From NCBI GenBank assembly GCA_964390805.1, contig CAYMKL010000113.1:1-22056 (forward strand): a stretch of 22,056 bases of DNA. Reading direction: 5' to 3'. Shown piece by piece: positions 14,509-21,767 of the stretch. The translations under genes and the position numbers were made by a program. The notes beneath the pieces are model-generated. The model was not told the origin of the DNA, did no database searches, and saw only the letters and a program-made list of their open reading frames with translations. Position 1 is the first letter of the stretch. The number at the start of each line of letters is the position of its first letter. This DNA comes from CAYMKL01 sp964390805. GTDB lineage: Bacteria > Chloroflexota > Anaerolineae > VGOG01.

Positions 14509-14519
14509 CATCTGAGCTT

Positions 14520-15857
14520 ATGGTTGAAACAGCGAACCTAGTTGAGAGTGCAACAAGCTCTACGAGAGCACTAATCATAGGCGCCGGCATCGCCGGGATG
14601 CAGGCTGCGCTGGACATAGCCAACTCGGGCTACGAGGTGGTGCTGGTGGACAAGCTCCCCTCCATCGGCGGGCGGATGCACCAGTTGTCGGAGACCTTCC
14701 CCACCCTGGACTGCGCCCAGTGCATCCTGACCCCGCGCACGGTGGAGGTGGGGCACCACGACAACATCAAGCTCCAGACGTACTCGGAGGTGGAATCCAT
14801 TGAGGGCGACATCGGGGATTTCCGTGTCCGCATCAGGCAGAGGCCAGCTTACGTGGACTGGGACCTCTGCACTGGCTGCGGAGTGTGCCAGGAGAAGTGT
14901 CCCAAGCGAGTCGAATCGGAGTTTGAACGGGAGATGGGCAGACGCAAGGCCATCTATACCCTCTCGCCTCAGGCGGTGCCCAACAAGCCAGTGATTGACG
15001 CCGAAAACTGCATCTACTTCGTCAGGGGGCGGTGCCGCGCCTGCGAGAAGCTCTGCCCGGTGGGAGCGATTGACTTCGAGCAGGAAGAGCGCACCATTGA
15101 GGAACGGGTGGGGGCAGTCATCGTGGCCACGGGCTACGATCTCTATCCGACGGATGGCCTGGGTCATTACGGCTACGGCAGGATACCGGACGTCATTGAC
15201 GGGCTGGCCTTCGAGCGCCTGCTTTCAGCTTCGGGGCCTACGGCTGGCCAGGTGAAGCGGCCCTCCGACGGCAAGGTGCCCAAAGAGGTGGTCTTCGTCC
15301 AGTGCGCGGGCTCTCGCGATCCAGAGCTGGGTGTGCCCCATTGTTCCAAAATCTGCTGCATGTACACCGCCAAGCACGCCATGCTCTACAAACACCGCGT
15401 CCACGATGGCCAGGCCTACGTTTTCTACATTGACATCCGCTCCGCTGGCAAGGGCTACGAGGAGTTCGTGCGGCGGGCGATGGAAGAGGATCGGGTGCTC
15501 TACCTGCGGGGCAAGGTGTCCAAGATCTTCCAGGATGACGGCAAGGTCGTCGTCTGGGGGGCCGATACCTTGAGCGGGAGACCCGTGGAGGTAGCGGCTG
15601 ATCTGGTCGTGCTGGCCACGGCCACAGTGCCCAAGGCCGGAGCCAGAGAATTGGGGCAGATGCTGGGCATAGAGACCGACGAGCTAGGGTTCTACACCGA
15701 GACCGACGGCAACATGCATCCTCTGGAGACCGTGCGGCCTGGCATCTTCCTAGCGGGGGCGGACTCGGGGCCCAAGGACATCCCGGAAACCGTGGCCCAG
15801 GGAAGCGGCGCGGCAGCCAAGGTGCTGTCGCTGTTCGCCCAGTGGAGTGCATTGTGA
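14520..15857 (+). CDS. hdrA: HdrA-like FAD/iron-sulfur protein, short form (HdrA1)
   Basis: This 445-residue flavoprotein has the thioredoxin-reductase-like core of HdrA: GAGIAGMQAA at 21-30 for FAD, the conserved DCAQCILTP (Cys65, Cys68), an internal ferredoxin domain at about 107-190 with Cys117, 120, 123, 127 and Cys164, 172, 175, 179, then CAGSRDPEL and CSKICC (Cys262, 275, 279, 280) and the C-terminal FAD segment. It lacks the N-terminal cluster domain and C-terminal ferredoxin of full HdrA; the second hdrA has those. A GTG at 14463 would add 19 residues encoded by the repeat, which I reject; the ATG at 14520 has no clear ribosome-binding site. A QmoA-like role is possible, but QmoA lacks this ferredoxin insert as far as I recall. 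Confidence 0.88.
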   Translation: MVETANLVESATSSTRALIIGAGIAGMQAALDIANSGYEVVLVDKLPSIGGRMHQLSETFPTLDCAQCILTPRTVEVGHHDNIKLQTYSEVESIEGDIGDFRVRIRQRPAYVDWDLCTGCGVCQEKCPKRVESEFEREMGRRKAIYTLSPQAVPNKPVIDAENCIYFVRGRCRACEKLCPVGAIDFEQEERTIEERVGAVIVATGYDLYPTDGLGHYGYGRIPDVIDGLAFERLLSASGPTAGQVKRPSDGKVPKEVVFVQCAGSRDPELGVPHCSKICCMYTAKHAMLYKHRVHDGQAYVFYIDIRSAGKGYEEFVRRAMEEDRVLYLRGKVSKIFQDDGKVVVWGADTLSGRPVEVAADLVVLATATVPKAGARELGQMLGIETDELGFYTETDGNMHPLETVRPGIFLAGADSGPKDIPETVAQGSGAAAKVLSLFAQWSAL

Positions 15858-16372
15858 GGCAGGAGTTCGGTCCCTATACCACGGTGTTGGTGGCCATCGT
15901 CAACAACCAGCGGGACTTCGCCATCGCCAGGGACGAGCACTGGTATCGTATACCCGTCAGGCGCGCTCCAACCAGGGCCATAAGCGCCCCCATCTTGGCT
16001 TTCTACCAGACCAAGGTCTTCGGCGAGGATGCCTGGGCCATCAACTACTGGGCCGAGGCCGAAGAGTGGGAAACCGTCAAGCGAGTTGAGCTTTTGCCAG
16101 AGGAAACTTCTCATCCCCGGGCTCAGGAGGAGTACTACCGAATCCACCTGGGGGAGTTCAGGCGACTGCCTCATTCTATCGTGAGCAAGAAGTGGCGGCG
16201 CATCACTTTCATCATCACCACCTGGGAGCGCTTGATGCGGGCGCGGGAGGTGACGGAGCTTCTGCACGGCGACATCTGGGAGGAACGACTGTATCGTGCG
16301 TTGCGAAAGATGGGCGTTGTTGCCGAGGGAAGGGTGAATTGGGAAGCGAGTGGGGGAGAGGTGTGGGATTGA
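15854..16372 (+). CDS. Unknown 172-residue protein between the two hdrA genes
   Basis: I recognise no characterised family. The protein is hydrophilic and has no cysteine clusters or membrane segments. Visible segments are RDFAIARDEHWYRIPVR near the start, AFYQTKVFGEDAWAINYWAE, a WRRITFI strand and an end (LLHGDIWEERLYRALRKMG) that resembles the entry helix of DUF559/Vsr-like nuclease domains; if so, the nuclease domain itself is missing. The resemblance is from memory and weak. The start is GTG at 15854, which overlaps the hdrA stop as GTGA with GGAG seven bases before; GTG at 15842 is an alternative. Coupling places it inside the Hdr operon, yet it has no redox motif. Confidence 0.65.
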   Translation: MRQEFGPYTTVLVAIVNNQRDFAIARDEHWYRIPVRRAPTRAISAPILAFYQTKVFGEDAWAINYWAEAEEWETVKRVELLPEETSHPRAQEEYYRIHLGEFRRLPHSIVSKKWRRITFIITTWERLMRAREVTELLHGDIWEERLYRALRKMGVVAEGRVNWEASGGEVWD

Positions 16373-16463
16373 ACCTGCAGTCCAATCTTGCTCGGCCTGG
16401 ATTATGGCAACCAGAAGTTGCCCTTAGAGCAATTTCATCCACTGAGGCTTGGGAGCGAACTGA

Positions 16464-18206
16464 ATGAGGAGAATTGGCGTTTTCGTCTGCCACTGCGGCC
16501 TGAACATCGCCGGCACGGTGGACGTGGAACGGGTGGCTGAAGAGATACGCGACTATCCAGGTGTGGTCTACTCGGCGGACTATAAATACATGTGCTCCGA
16601 TCCTGGGCAGGAGCTCATCAAAGAGGCCATCGCCGAGCACGATCTGGATGGGGTCATCGTCGCCGCTTGCTCACCGACCATGCACGAGGTCACTTTCCGC
16701 AAGACGACGGCCTCGGCTGGGTTGAACCCCTATTTGTGCGAGATCGCCAACATCCGAGAACAGTGCTCCTGGGTGCATCAATCGCAGCCCGAGGAGGCGA
16801 CTGCCAAAGCCATTGAGACCATCAAGACCATCGTTGAGAAAACCCGCCGCGACGAGTCCCTGGTGCCCTTGACCCTGCCGCTGGTCAAGAAAGCCCTGGT
16901 CATCGGCGGCGGCATCGCCGGCCTGCAAGCTGCGCTCGACGTCGCCGAGGCTGGCTATCCCGTGATCCTGGTCGAGAGGCGATCACACCTGGGCGGGCGC
17001 ATGGGCGAGCTATCCGGTGTCTATCTCAACTTCGACATCGCGCCCGACCTGTTGGCCTCCAAGATTGAGGCCGTGACCGAGCATCCCAATATCCAGGTCA
17101 TCACCGAGGCCGAGGTGGAGGAACTTGGCGGCTACGTCGGTAATTTCACTGTCAAAGTTCGTAGATCCGTAGATTCGGAATTTGTAGACTCGTCGGCATC
17201 TACGGATCTACGAATCCCGAATGGCGGGGTTTACGACGTTGGCGCCATTGTGGTCGCCACCGGCTACAACCTCTATCCCAAGGAGGCATTGGGCTACTAC
17301 GGTGGCGGCAAGTATCCCGATGTCATTGATGGCTTGCAGTTTGAACAGATGTTAGCTGCAGGTGCACCGATTCGCCGGCCTTCGGATGGGAAGGTTCCCC
17401 AGGAGGTCGTCTGGGTGCAGTGCGCTGGCTCCCGCGACCCGGAGCTGCATAAGCCCTACTGCTCCAAAATTTGCTGCATGTACGTGGCCAAGCAGACCGT
17501 CCTCTACAAACGCCAGGTGCCCGAAGGACAGGCCTACGTTTTTTACATTGATGTCCGCTCCGCTGGCAAGGGCTACGAGGAGTTCGTGCAGCAGGCCATG
17601 GAGCAGCACGATGTGCTTTATTTGCGCGGCAAGGTATCGAAGATCTTCCAGGAAAATGGAAGAGTGATGGTCTGGGGGGCGGACACTTTGACGGGCAAGC
17701 CGTTAGAGGTAGCCGCCGACCTGGTCGTGCTGGCTACGGCAGCCGTGCCCAGCGAGGGATCTAAGGACCTGGGTCAGCGTTTGCGGATAGCCACCGACGG
17801 GCACGGCTTCTTCAGCGAAGCCCATCCCAAGCTGCGCCCCGTGGAGAGCCTGACGGCGGGTATCTACCTGGCGGGCGCGGCCCAGTTTCCCAAGGACATA
17901 CCGGAGACCATCGCTCAGGCCAGCGGCGCGGCGGCCAAGGTGCTCTCCCTTTTCTCCCAGCGGGAGATGGTGCAGGAGCCCATCATCGCCTACGTGGACG
18001 CGGAGCTGTGTTCCGCGTGCGGCTTGTGTATTGAAGCCTGTCCCTACGAAGCCCGCGAGATGCATCCCTGGAAGAATCTGGCCACAGTCAACGTGGCCCT
18101 TTGTCAGGGTTGCAGCGCTTGCGTGGTGGCCTGTCCCAACAAGGCCTCAGCAGTGCGGAACTTCACCACGGGGCAGATATTGGCGATGGTGGATGCGTTG
18201 ACGTAA
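16464..18206 (+). CDS. hdrA: Heterodisulfide reductase subunit A, long form (HdrA2)
   Basis: This 580-residue flavoprotein has the N-terminal HdrA domain (FVCHCGLNI, Cys9, Cys11, Cys44, Cys69, Cys92, Cys101), the FAD site GGGIAGLQAALD at 148-159, CAGSRDPEL and CSKICC (Cys320, 333, 337, 338), and a C-terminal ferredoxin with two [4Fe-4S] motifs (Cys516, 519, 522, 526 and Cys547, 550, 553, 557). Two parts are missing: the DCxxC pair after the first FAD motif is replaced by VYLNFDIAP, and the internal ferredoxin is replaced by about 25 residues encoded by a palindromic repeat (residues 232-251). HdrA1 next door keeps both. From residue 260 on the two are highly similar, pointing to duplication. 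GGGAG lies nine bases before the ATG. Confidence 0.92.
   Translation: MRRIGVFVCHCGLNIAGTVDVERVAEEIRDYPGVVYSADYKYMCSDPGQELIKEAIAEHDLDGVIVAACSPTMHEVTFRKTTASAGLNPYLCEIANIREQCSWVHQSQPEEATAKAIETIKTIVEKTRRDESLVPLTLPLVKKALVIGGGIAGLQAALDVAEAGYPVILVERRSHLGGRMGELSGVYLNFDIAPDLLASKIEAVTEHPNIQVITEAEVEELGGYVGNFTVKVRRSVDSEFVDSSASTDLRIPNGGVYDVGAIVVATGYNLYPKEALGYYGGGKYPDVIDGLQFEQMLAAGAPIRRPSDGKVPQEVVWVQCAGSRDPELHKPYCSKICCMYVAKQTVLYKRQVPEGQAYVFYIDVRSAGKGYEEFVQQAMEQHDVLYLRGKVSKIFQENGRVMVWGADTLTGKPLEVAADLVVLATAAVPSEGSKDLGQRLRIATDGHGFFSEAHPKLRPVESLTAGIYLAGAAQFPKDIPETIAQASGAAAKVLSLFSQREMVQEPIIAYVDAELCSACGLCIEACPYEAREMHPWKNLATVNVALCQGCSACVVACPNKASAVRNFTTGQILAMVDALT
17158..17214. repeat. Palindromic repeat inserted in frame within hdrA2
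   Basis: Perfect 17-base inverted arms, TTCGTAGATCCGTAGAT (17158-17174) and its reverse complement (17198-17214), flank a 23-base loop containing ACTCGTCGG. It belongs to the same family as 13421-13492. It is translated as about 20 residues, from Val232 to Ile251 of HdrA2, without breaking the frame. Confidence 0.9.
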
Positions 18207-18250
18207 AGCGTGAAACGTAACCACTTATGAAGAATCAAGGAGGTGTGAAA

Positions 18251-18895
18251 ATGCTAGTAGGTGAAAGGATGACCAAGCGTCCGATTACCACTCATCCCGA
18301 TACTCCCATTGATGATGCCCTCAAGCTCATGCGGGATTCAAAGGTGCGCCGCTTGCCCGTGTTGGACAAGGGTGGCAAGCTGGTGGGCATCGTTACCGAG
18401 AAAGACTTGTTGTACGTGTCTCCCTCGCCAGCCACATCGCTGAGCGTCCACGAGCTGCACTACCTGATCTCCAAGATCAAGGTGGAGGACGTGATGGCCA
18501 AGGATGTGGTCACCGCCACCGAGTACACTCCGCTGGAAGAGGCGGCCCGCATCATGGCCGACAACAAGATCGGTAGCCTGCCCGTGATGCGTGATGGCAG
18601 GTTGGTGGGTATTATCACCGAGACAGATCTCTTCTGCATGTTCCTGGAACTTCTCGGGGCTAGGGAGAAGGGCGTCAGACTGACCATGCTTGTTCCGGAG
18701 CAGAAGGGCGTCCTGGCTACCATCACTGGCGAGATAGTCGAACTGGGCGGCAACATCATCAGCCTGGGGACCTTTGTGGGGGACGACCCCACCAACCGCC
18801 TGATCACGGTCAAGGTCTCAGAGGTTGGTCAAGACGGGTTAGTGTCGGCCATGGAAGCGCTGGGTATGGAAACCGTGGACGCGCGGGAGATTTAG
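18251..18895 (+). CDS. CBS-domain pair plus ACT domain protein (AcuB-like)
   Basis: This 214-residue regulatory protein has CBS domain 1 at about residues 1-60 (MTKRPITTHPDTPIDDA to GKLVGIVTEKDLL), CBS domain 2 at about 75-135 (VMAKDVVTATEYTPLEEAARIM to RLVGIITETDLF), and an ACT domain at about 144-205. CBS pairs bind adenine nucleotides and ACT domains bind amino acids or related small molecules. It has no catalytic or DNA-binding domain, so it probably senses energy state and ligand and acts on a partner protein. AAGGAGGTG lies five bases before the ATG at 18251, which decides the start over an earlier one at 18227. It lies 44 bases after hdrA2, inside the cluster. Confidence 0.88.
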   Translation: MLVGERMTKRPITTHPDTPIDDALKLMRDSKVRRLPVLDKGGKLVGIVTEKDLLYVSPSPATSLSVHELHYLISKIKVEDVMAKDVVTATEYTPLEEAARIMADNKIGSLPVMRDGRLVGIITETDLFCMFLELLGAREKGVRLTMLVPEQKGVLATITGEIVELGGNIISLGTFVGDDPTNRLITVKVSEVGQDGLVSAMEALGMETVDAREI

Positions 18896-18926
18896 GCCGA
18901 AACACTACCACCGATTTGGAATAAAG

Positions 18927-18952
18927 CGGATTGGAGAATGGAATCCGTTTCT
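18927..18952 (+). terminator. Weak intrinsic terminator after the CBS-ACT gene
   Basis: CGGATT (18927-18932) and AATCCG (18942-18947) pair across a nine-base loop and are followed by TTTCTTTCT. The stem is short, so termination is probably partial and would lower expression of the downstream frdBA-like genes. Confidence 0.4.
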
Positions 18953-19048
18953 TTCTCGATCTAATGTAGTGTCGCCCGGTGTCCACAGCCATACTAGCCA
19001 GCCTTTTGATTTCCTCCTCCTTTTGGGTTGGACTTTGGATAAAGCTAG

Positions 19049-19147
19049 AGAAACCCGTTTTCTGATGATTCTGTTACCGAAATCTAACTGAATCAGCTTG
19101 TTTCAAGTCAACATGGATGGCAGTTTGGCGTGAGAAAACGGGTTTCT
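19049..19147. repeat. Inverted repeat with AGAAACCCGTTTTCT arms
   Basis: AGAAACCCGTTTTCT (19049-19063) and its exact reverse complement (19133-19147) bound a 69-base inner region. Each arm is itself partly palindromic. It lies in the 367-base gap 18896-19262, which also contains the weak terminator and a GGCGGGG/CCCCGCC pair at about 19185-19219. No gene or clear promoter was seen in the gap. Confidence 0.75.
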
Positions 19148-19262
19148 GGTCGCCATCGTGGGTTTGCCCAAAGTCCAGTTTTGGGGCGGGGGTATTTGAT
19201 CGCGCCTTGGCCCCGCCGATTTGAGGATTTGTGATTTGCTGGTTTCTGCTGGAGGTCTTACA

Positions 19263-19943
19263 ATGACTGAAGAACTGATTCCTGTCTACGTCATGGGCAA
19301 GAGGTACGAGGTGCCTTCTGGCCTGACCATCATGAAGGCTATGGAGTATGCTGGCTACAGGATGGTGCGGGGAGCGGGCTGCCGGGCAGGCTTCTGCGGA
19401 GCCTGTGCCACCGTCTATCGTACGGCGGGCGACTACAAGCTCAAGGTCGCCCTGGCCTGTCAGGCGGTTGCGGAGCCCGAAACGTACATAGCGCAGATCC
19501 CTTTCTTCCCTGCCGAGCGTGCTCCGTATAGGCTGGATGAGCTGGAGCCGACTTTCGGGACCCTGGTCCAGGTTTATCCTGAGCTGCTGCGCTGCCTGAG
19601 TTGTGGCACATGTACCAAATCTTGTCCCCAGGATATAGATGTCAAGGACTACATGGCCGAGGCCATGCGAGGCAACATCGCCGCCGTCGCTGACAAGTCC
19701 TTCGACTGCATCATGTGCGGCCTCTGCGCGGCTCGCTGCCCGGCCGAGGAGGTGCAGTACAACATCGCCATCCTCTGCCGCCGCCTCTACGGTAAGTACC
19801 TGGCTCCCAAGGCCGAGCATCTCAGCGAGCGGGTGGCGGAGATCGAGGCTGGTCAGCACGACGAGGCGCTGGCGGAGATGAAGTCATTGAGCGAGCAGGA
19901 ACTGCGCCAGAGGTATAATGAACGGGAGATCGAGCCCGACTAG
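19263..19943 (+). CDS. FrdB/SdhB-like iron-sulfur protein, soluble type
   Basis: This 226-residue protein carries electrons to the flavoprotein encoded next. An N-terminal [2Fe-2S] domain has Cys40, Cys45, Cys48 and Cys66 (GCRAGFCGACATV). The C-terminal domain has two motifs, CLSCGTCTKSCP (Cys111, 114, 117, 121) and CIMCGLCAARCP (Cys149, 152, 155, 159). Both are full CxxCxxCxxxCP motifs. Classical SdhB/FrdB has a [3Fe-4S] site in the second position, so this is closer to HdrC and to the iron-sulfur part of thiol:fumarate reductase TfrB. It lacks the CCG domains of TfrB, which a separate hdrB supplies. GGAGG precedes the ATG. Confidence 0.85.
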   Translation: MTEELIPVYVMGKRYEVPSGLTIMKAMEYAGYRMVRGAGCRAGFCGACATVYRTAGDYKLKVALACQAVAEPETYIAQIPFFPAERAPYRLDELEPTFGTLVQVYPELLRCLSCGTCTKSCPQDIDVKDYMAEAMRGNIAAVADKSFDCIMCGLCAARCPAEEVQYNIAILCRRLYGKYLAPKAEHLSERVAEIEAGQHDEALAEMKSLSEQELRQRYNEREIEPD

Positions 19944-19973
19944 GGGCGTTTCTCCGAATCAAGGAGATGCACT

Positions 19974-21587
19974 ATGAGCTATACACCTGAAATGCGCGAG
20001 TCCATTAAGAAGGTGGAGGCCACTCGACCAGAGCGTTTGCAAGAGACCTTCCCCATGATGACGCCTGAGCAGAAGCAACAGGTACTGGAGCGATTTCATC
20101 CCGACTATCGGCTTGAAGCCTTTCGCGAGATCCGGGTGGGGCCGAGCAAGGGCGAGAAGGCCCCCAATGAGCTGGTGGAAGTCCTGGAAGGCCGCAGCCA
20201 TCTGGCGTCTGATGCTCTGGATTTGACCCAGGTAGACTACGATACCGACGTGCTCATCATCGGTGGCGGCGGGGCTGGCGCCTCGGCCGCGATCCTGGCT
20301 CGAGAGAACGGCGCTGGCGTCATCCTGGCCACCAAGCTGCGCTTTGGCGACGCCAACACCATGATGGCTCAGGGGGGCATCCAGGCCGCCGATAAAGCCA
20401 ACGATTCGCCGGCCATCCACTACTTAGACGTCATCGGTGGCGGCCACTTTGCCAACGATCCCGACCTGGTGGAAGCGCTGGTCATGGACGCTCCTCTCAC
20501 CCTCAAGTGGCTGGAGGATTTGGGCGTCATGTTCGATAAGGAGCCCGACGGCACCATGATGAGCATTCACGGCGGCGGCACAGCTCGTAAGCGGATGCAC
20601 TCGGCCAGGGACTACTCCGGCGCGGGAATCATGCGCGTCCTGCGCGACGAGGTGCGCAGCTATCCCGACGACATCACCGTTCTGGAGTTCGCGCCGGCCA
20701 TCGAGCTTCTCATGGACGATAAGGGCCAGGTGGCAGGGGCCATCTTGCAGAACCTGGAGACAGGGGAACACCTGGTGGTGCAGGCCAGGTGCACCGTCAT
20801 CGCCACCGGCGGTAGCGGGCGTCTGCACTATCAGGACTTTGCCACCACCAACCACTACGGAGCCACCGGCGACGGCCTGATCCTGGCCTATCGCGTGGGA
20901 GCGAAGCTCCTTTACCAGGATACCATGCAATATCACCCCACCGGTGCCGCTTACCCGGAGCAGATCGTGGGGCAATTGGTGACCGAGAAAGTGAGGGGCC
21001 TGGGAGCACAGGTCTGCAACATTGACGGGGAGCAATTCGTCTACCCCCGTGAGACCCGCGACGTCGAGGCTTCGGCCCTCATCCGCGAGTGTGTGGAGCG
21101 GGGCAAGGGAGTGAGGACACCCTCGGGGATGCTGGGGGTCTGGCTGGACTCGCCGATGATTGACATCATCCACGGCCCGGGCACCGTCGAGGCGAAGCTG
21201 CCGGCCATGGTGCGTCAGTTCAAGCGCTTCGACATTGACATCACCACAGAGCCGATGCTGGTCTATCCGACACTGCACTATCAAAATGGCGGCGTGGGCT
21301 TGAGGCCTGATGGGGCCGTTCCCGGAATCCCTAACCTGTACGGCGCTGGGGAGATCTCCGGCGGGGTGCACGGTCGCAACCGACTGATGGGCAACTCACT
21401 CCTCGAGATCACCGTCTTTGGTCGCCACGCTGGCCGGGCCGCAGCCCTCCGATCCAAGGAGGTCGAGCTGGGCAAGCTGACCCTATCTCACGTGGATAAG
21501 TGGAACAAGCAGTTGGAGGAGGAGGGGATAGAGAACCCCATCCTGTCCCCCATCTTGTTACCCGATTATACGCGGAAAGTGCGGTGA
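19974..21587 (+). CDS. Fumarate reductase/succinate dehydrogenase-type flavoprotein subunit
   Basis: This 537-residue FAD protein probably interconverts fumarate and succinate. After an unusual charged N-terminal extension of about 90 residues comes the FAD site DVLIIGGGGAGASAA (92-106). Active-site elements follow: HPTG, LVTEKVRGLGAQ with the conserved Glu and Arg, HYQNGG, and GGVHGRNRLMGNSLLE with a substrate Arg. The His that binds FAD covalently in SdhA/FrdA (RSHT motif) appears to be Asn in GDANTMMAQGG, so FAD is probably bound non-covalently. No membrane anchor gene follows, and a strong terminator ends the operon. AAGGAG precedes the ATG. L-aspartate oxidase (NadB) is a related alternative but does not pair with an FrdB-like subunit. 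Confidence 0.85.
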   Translation: MSYTPEMRESIKKVEATRPERLQETFPMMTPEQKQQVLERFHPDYRLEAFREIRVGPSKGEKAPNELVEVLEGRSHLASDALDLTQVDYDTDVLIIGGGGAGASAAILARENGAGVILATKLRFGDANTMMAQGGIQAADKANDSPAIHYLDVIGGGHFANDPDLVEALVMDAPLTLKWLEDLGVMFDKEPDGTMMSIHGGGTARKRMHSARDYSGAGIMRVLRDEVRSYPDDITVLEFAPAIELLMDDKGQVAGAILQNLETGEHLVVQARCTVIATGGSGRLHYQDFATTNHYGATGDGLILAYRVGAKLLYQDTMQYHPTGAAYPEQIVGQLVTEKVRGLGAQVCNIDGEQFVYPRETRDVEASALIRECVERGKGVRTPSGMLGVWLDSPMIDIIHGPGTVEAKLPAMVRQFKRFDIDITTEPMLVYPTLHYQNGGVGLRPDGAVPGIPNLYGAGEISGGVHGRNRLMGNSLLEITVFGRHAGRAAALRSKEVELGKLTLSHVDKWNKQLEEEGIENPILSPILLPDYTRKVR

Positions 21588-21600
21588 GGGTGTGGCTGAG

Positions 21601-21633
21601 GAGCCGCCTGGTGGAAGCTGGGCGGCTCTTTTT
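21601..21633 (+). terminator. Strong intrinsic terminator of the cluster
   Basis: GAGCCGCC (21601-21608) pairs with GGCGGCTC (21621-21628) across a 12-base loop and is followed by five T residues. It lies 14 bases after the flavoprotein stop and closes the fumarase-Hdr-Frd unit. Confidence 0.9.
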
Positions 21634-21658
21634 GGTTTCTGGAAAAAGAACACATAGT

Positions 21659-21688
21659 TTGGACATCTCTGGCCTGTTGTGCTATACT
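21659..21688 (+). promoter_or_regulatory. Sigma70-like promoter for the last gene
   Basis: TTGGAC (21659-21664), an 18-base spacer and TATACT (21683-21688), preceded by TTGTGC, the same sequence found before the -10 boxes at 2384 and 2963. It lies about 80 bases before the small DUF5678-like gene. Confidence 0.5.
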
Positions 21689-21767
21689 ATGATTGTACAA
21701 ACAATAGCGAAGTCAACGAGCGTCATGCCCTGTTCGAAATGCAAGTAGGAGGCACAAGGAAAAGGAA

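Noticed and set aside
14463..14519. Upstream GTG start that would extend HdrA1 by 19 residues
   Set aside because: The extra residues are encoded by the palindromic repeat and do not resemble HdrA; the ATG at 14520 leads into the normal FAD-domain start.
13511..18206. Methanogen origin for the Hdr genes (archaeal window)
   Set aside because: Neighbouring era, liv genes, bacterial lipoprotein signal, Shine-Dalgarno sites and sigma70 promoters are bacterial; Hdr-like clusters are well known in bacteria.
20424..21371. Open frame of 315 codons on the minus strand opposite the flavoprotein gene
   Set aside because: It mirrors the high-GC codon pattern of the real gene, has no family motifs, and lies wholly inside a well-supported coding region.
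21690..21749. Tiny frame containing MPCSKCK before the DUF5678-like gene
   Set aside because: Only a few codons, begins at or before the expected transcription start, and has no support beyond a CxxC-like pair.
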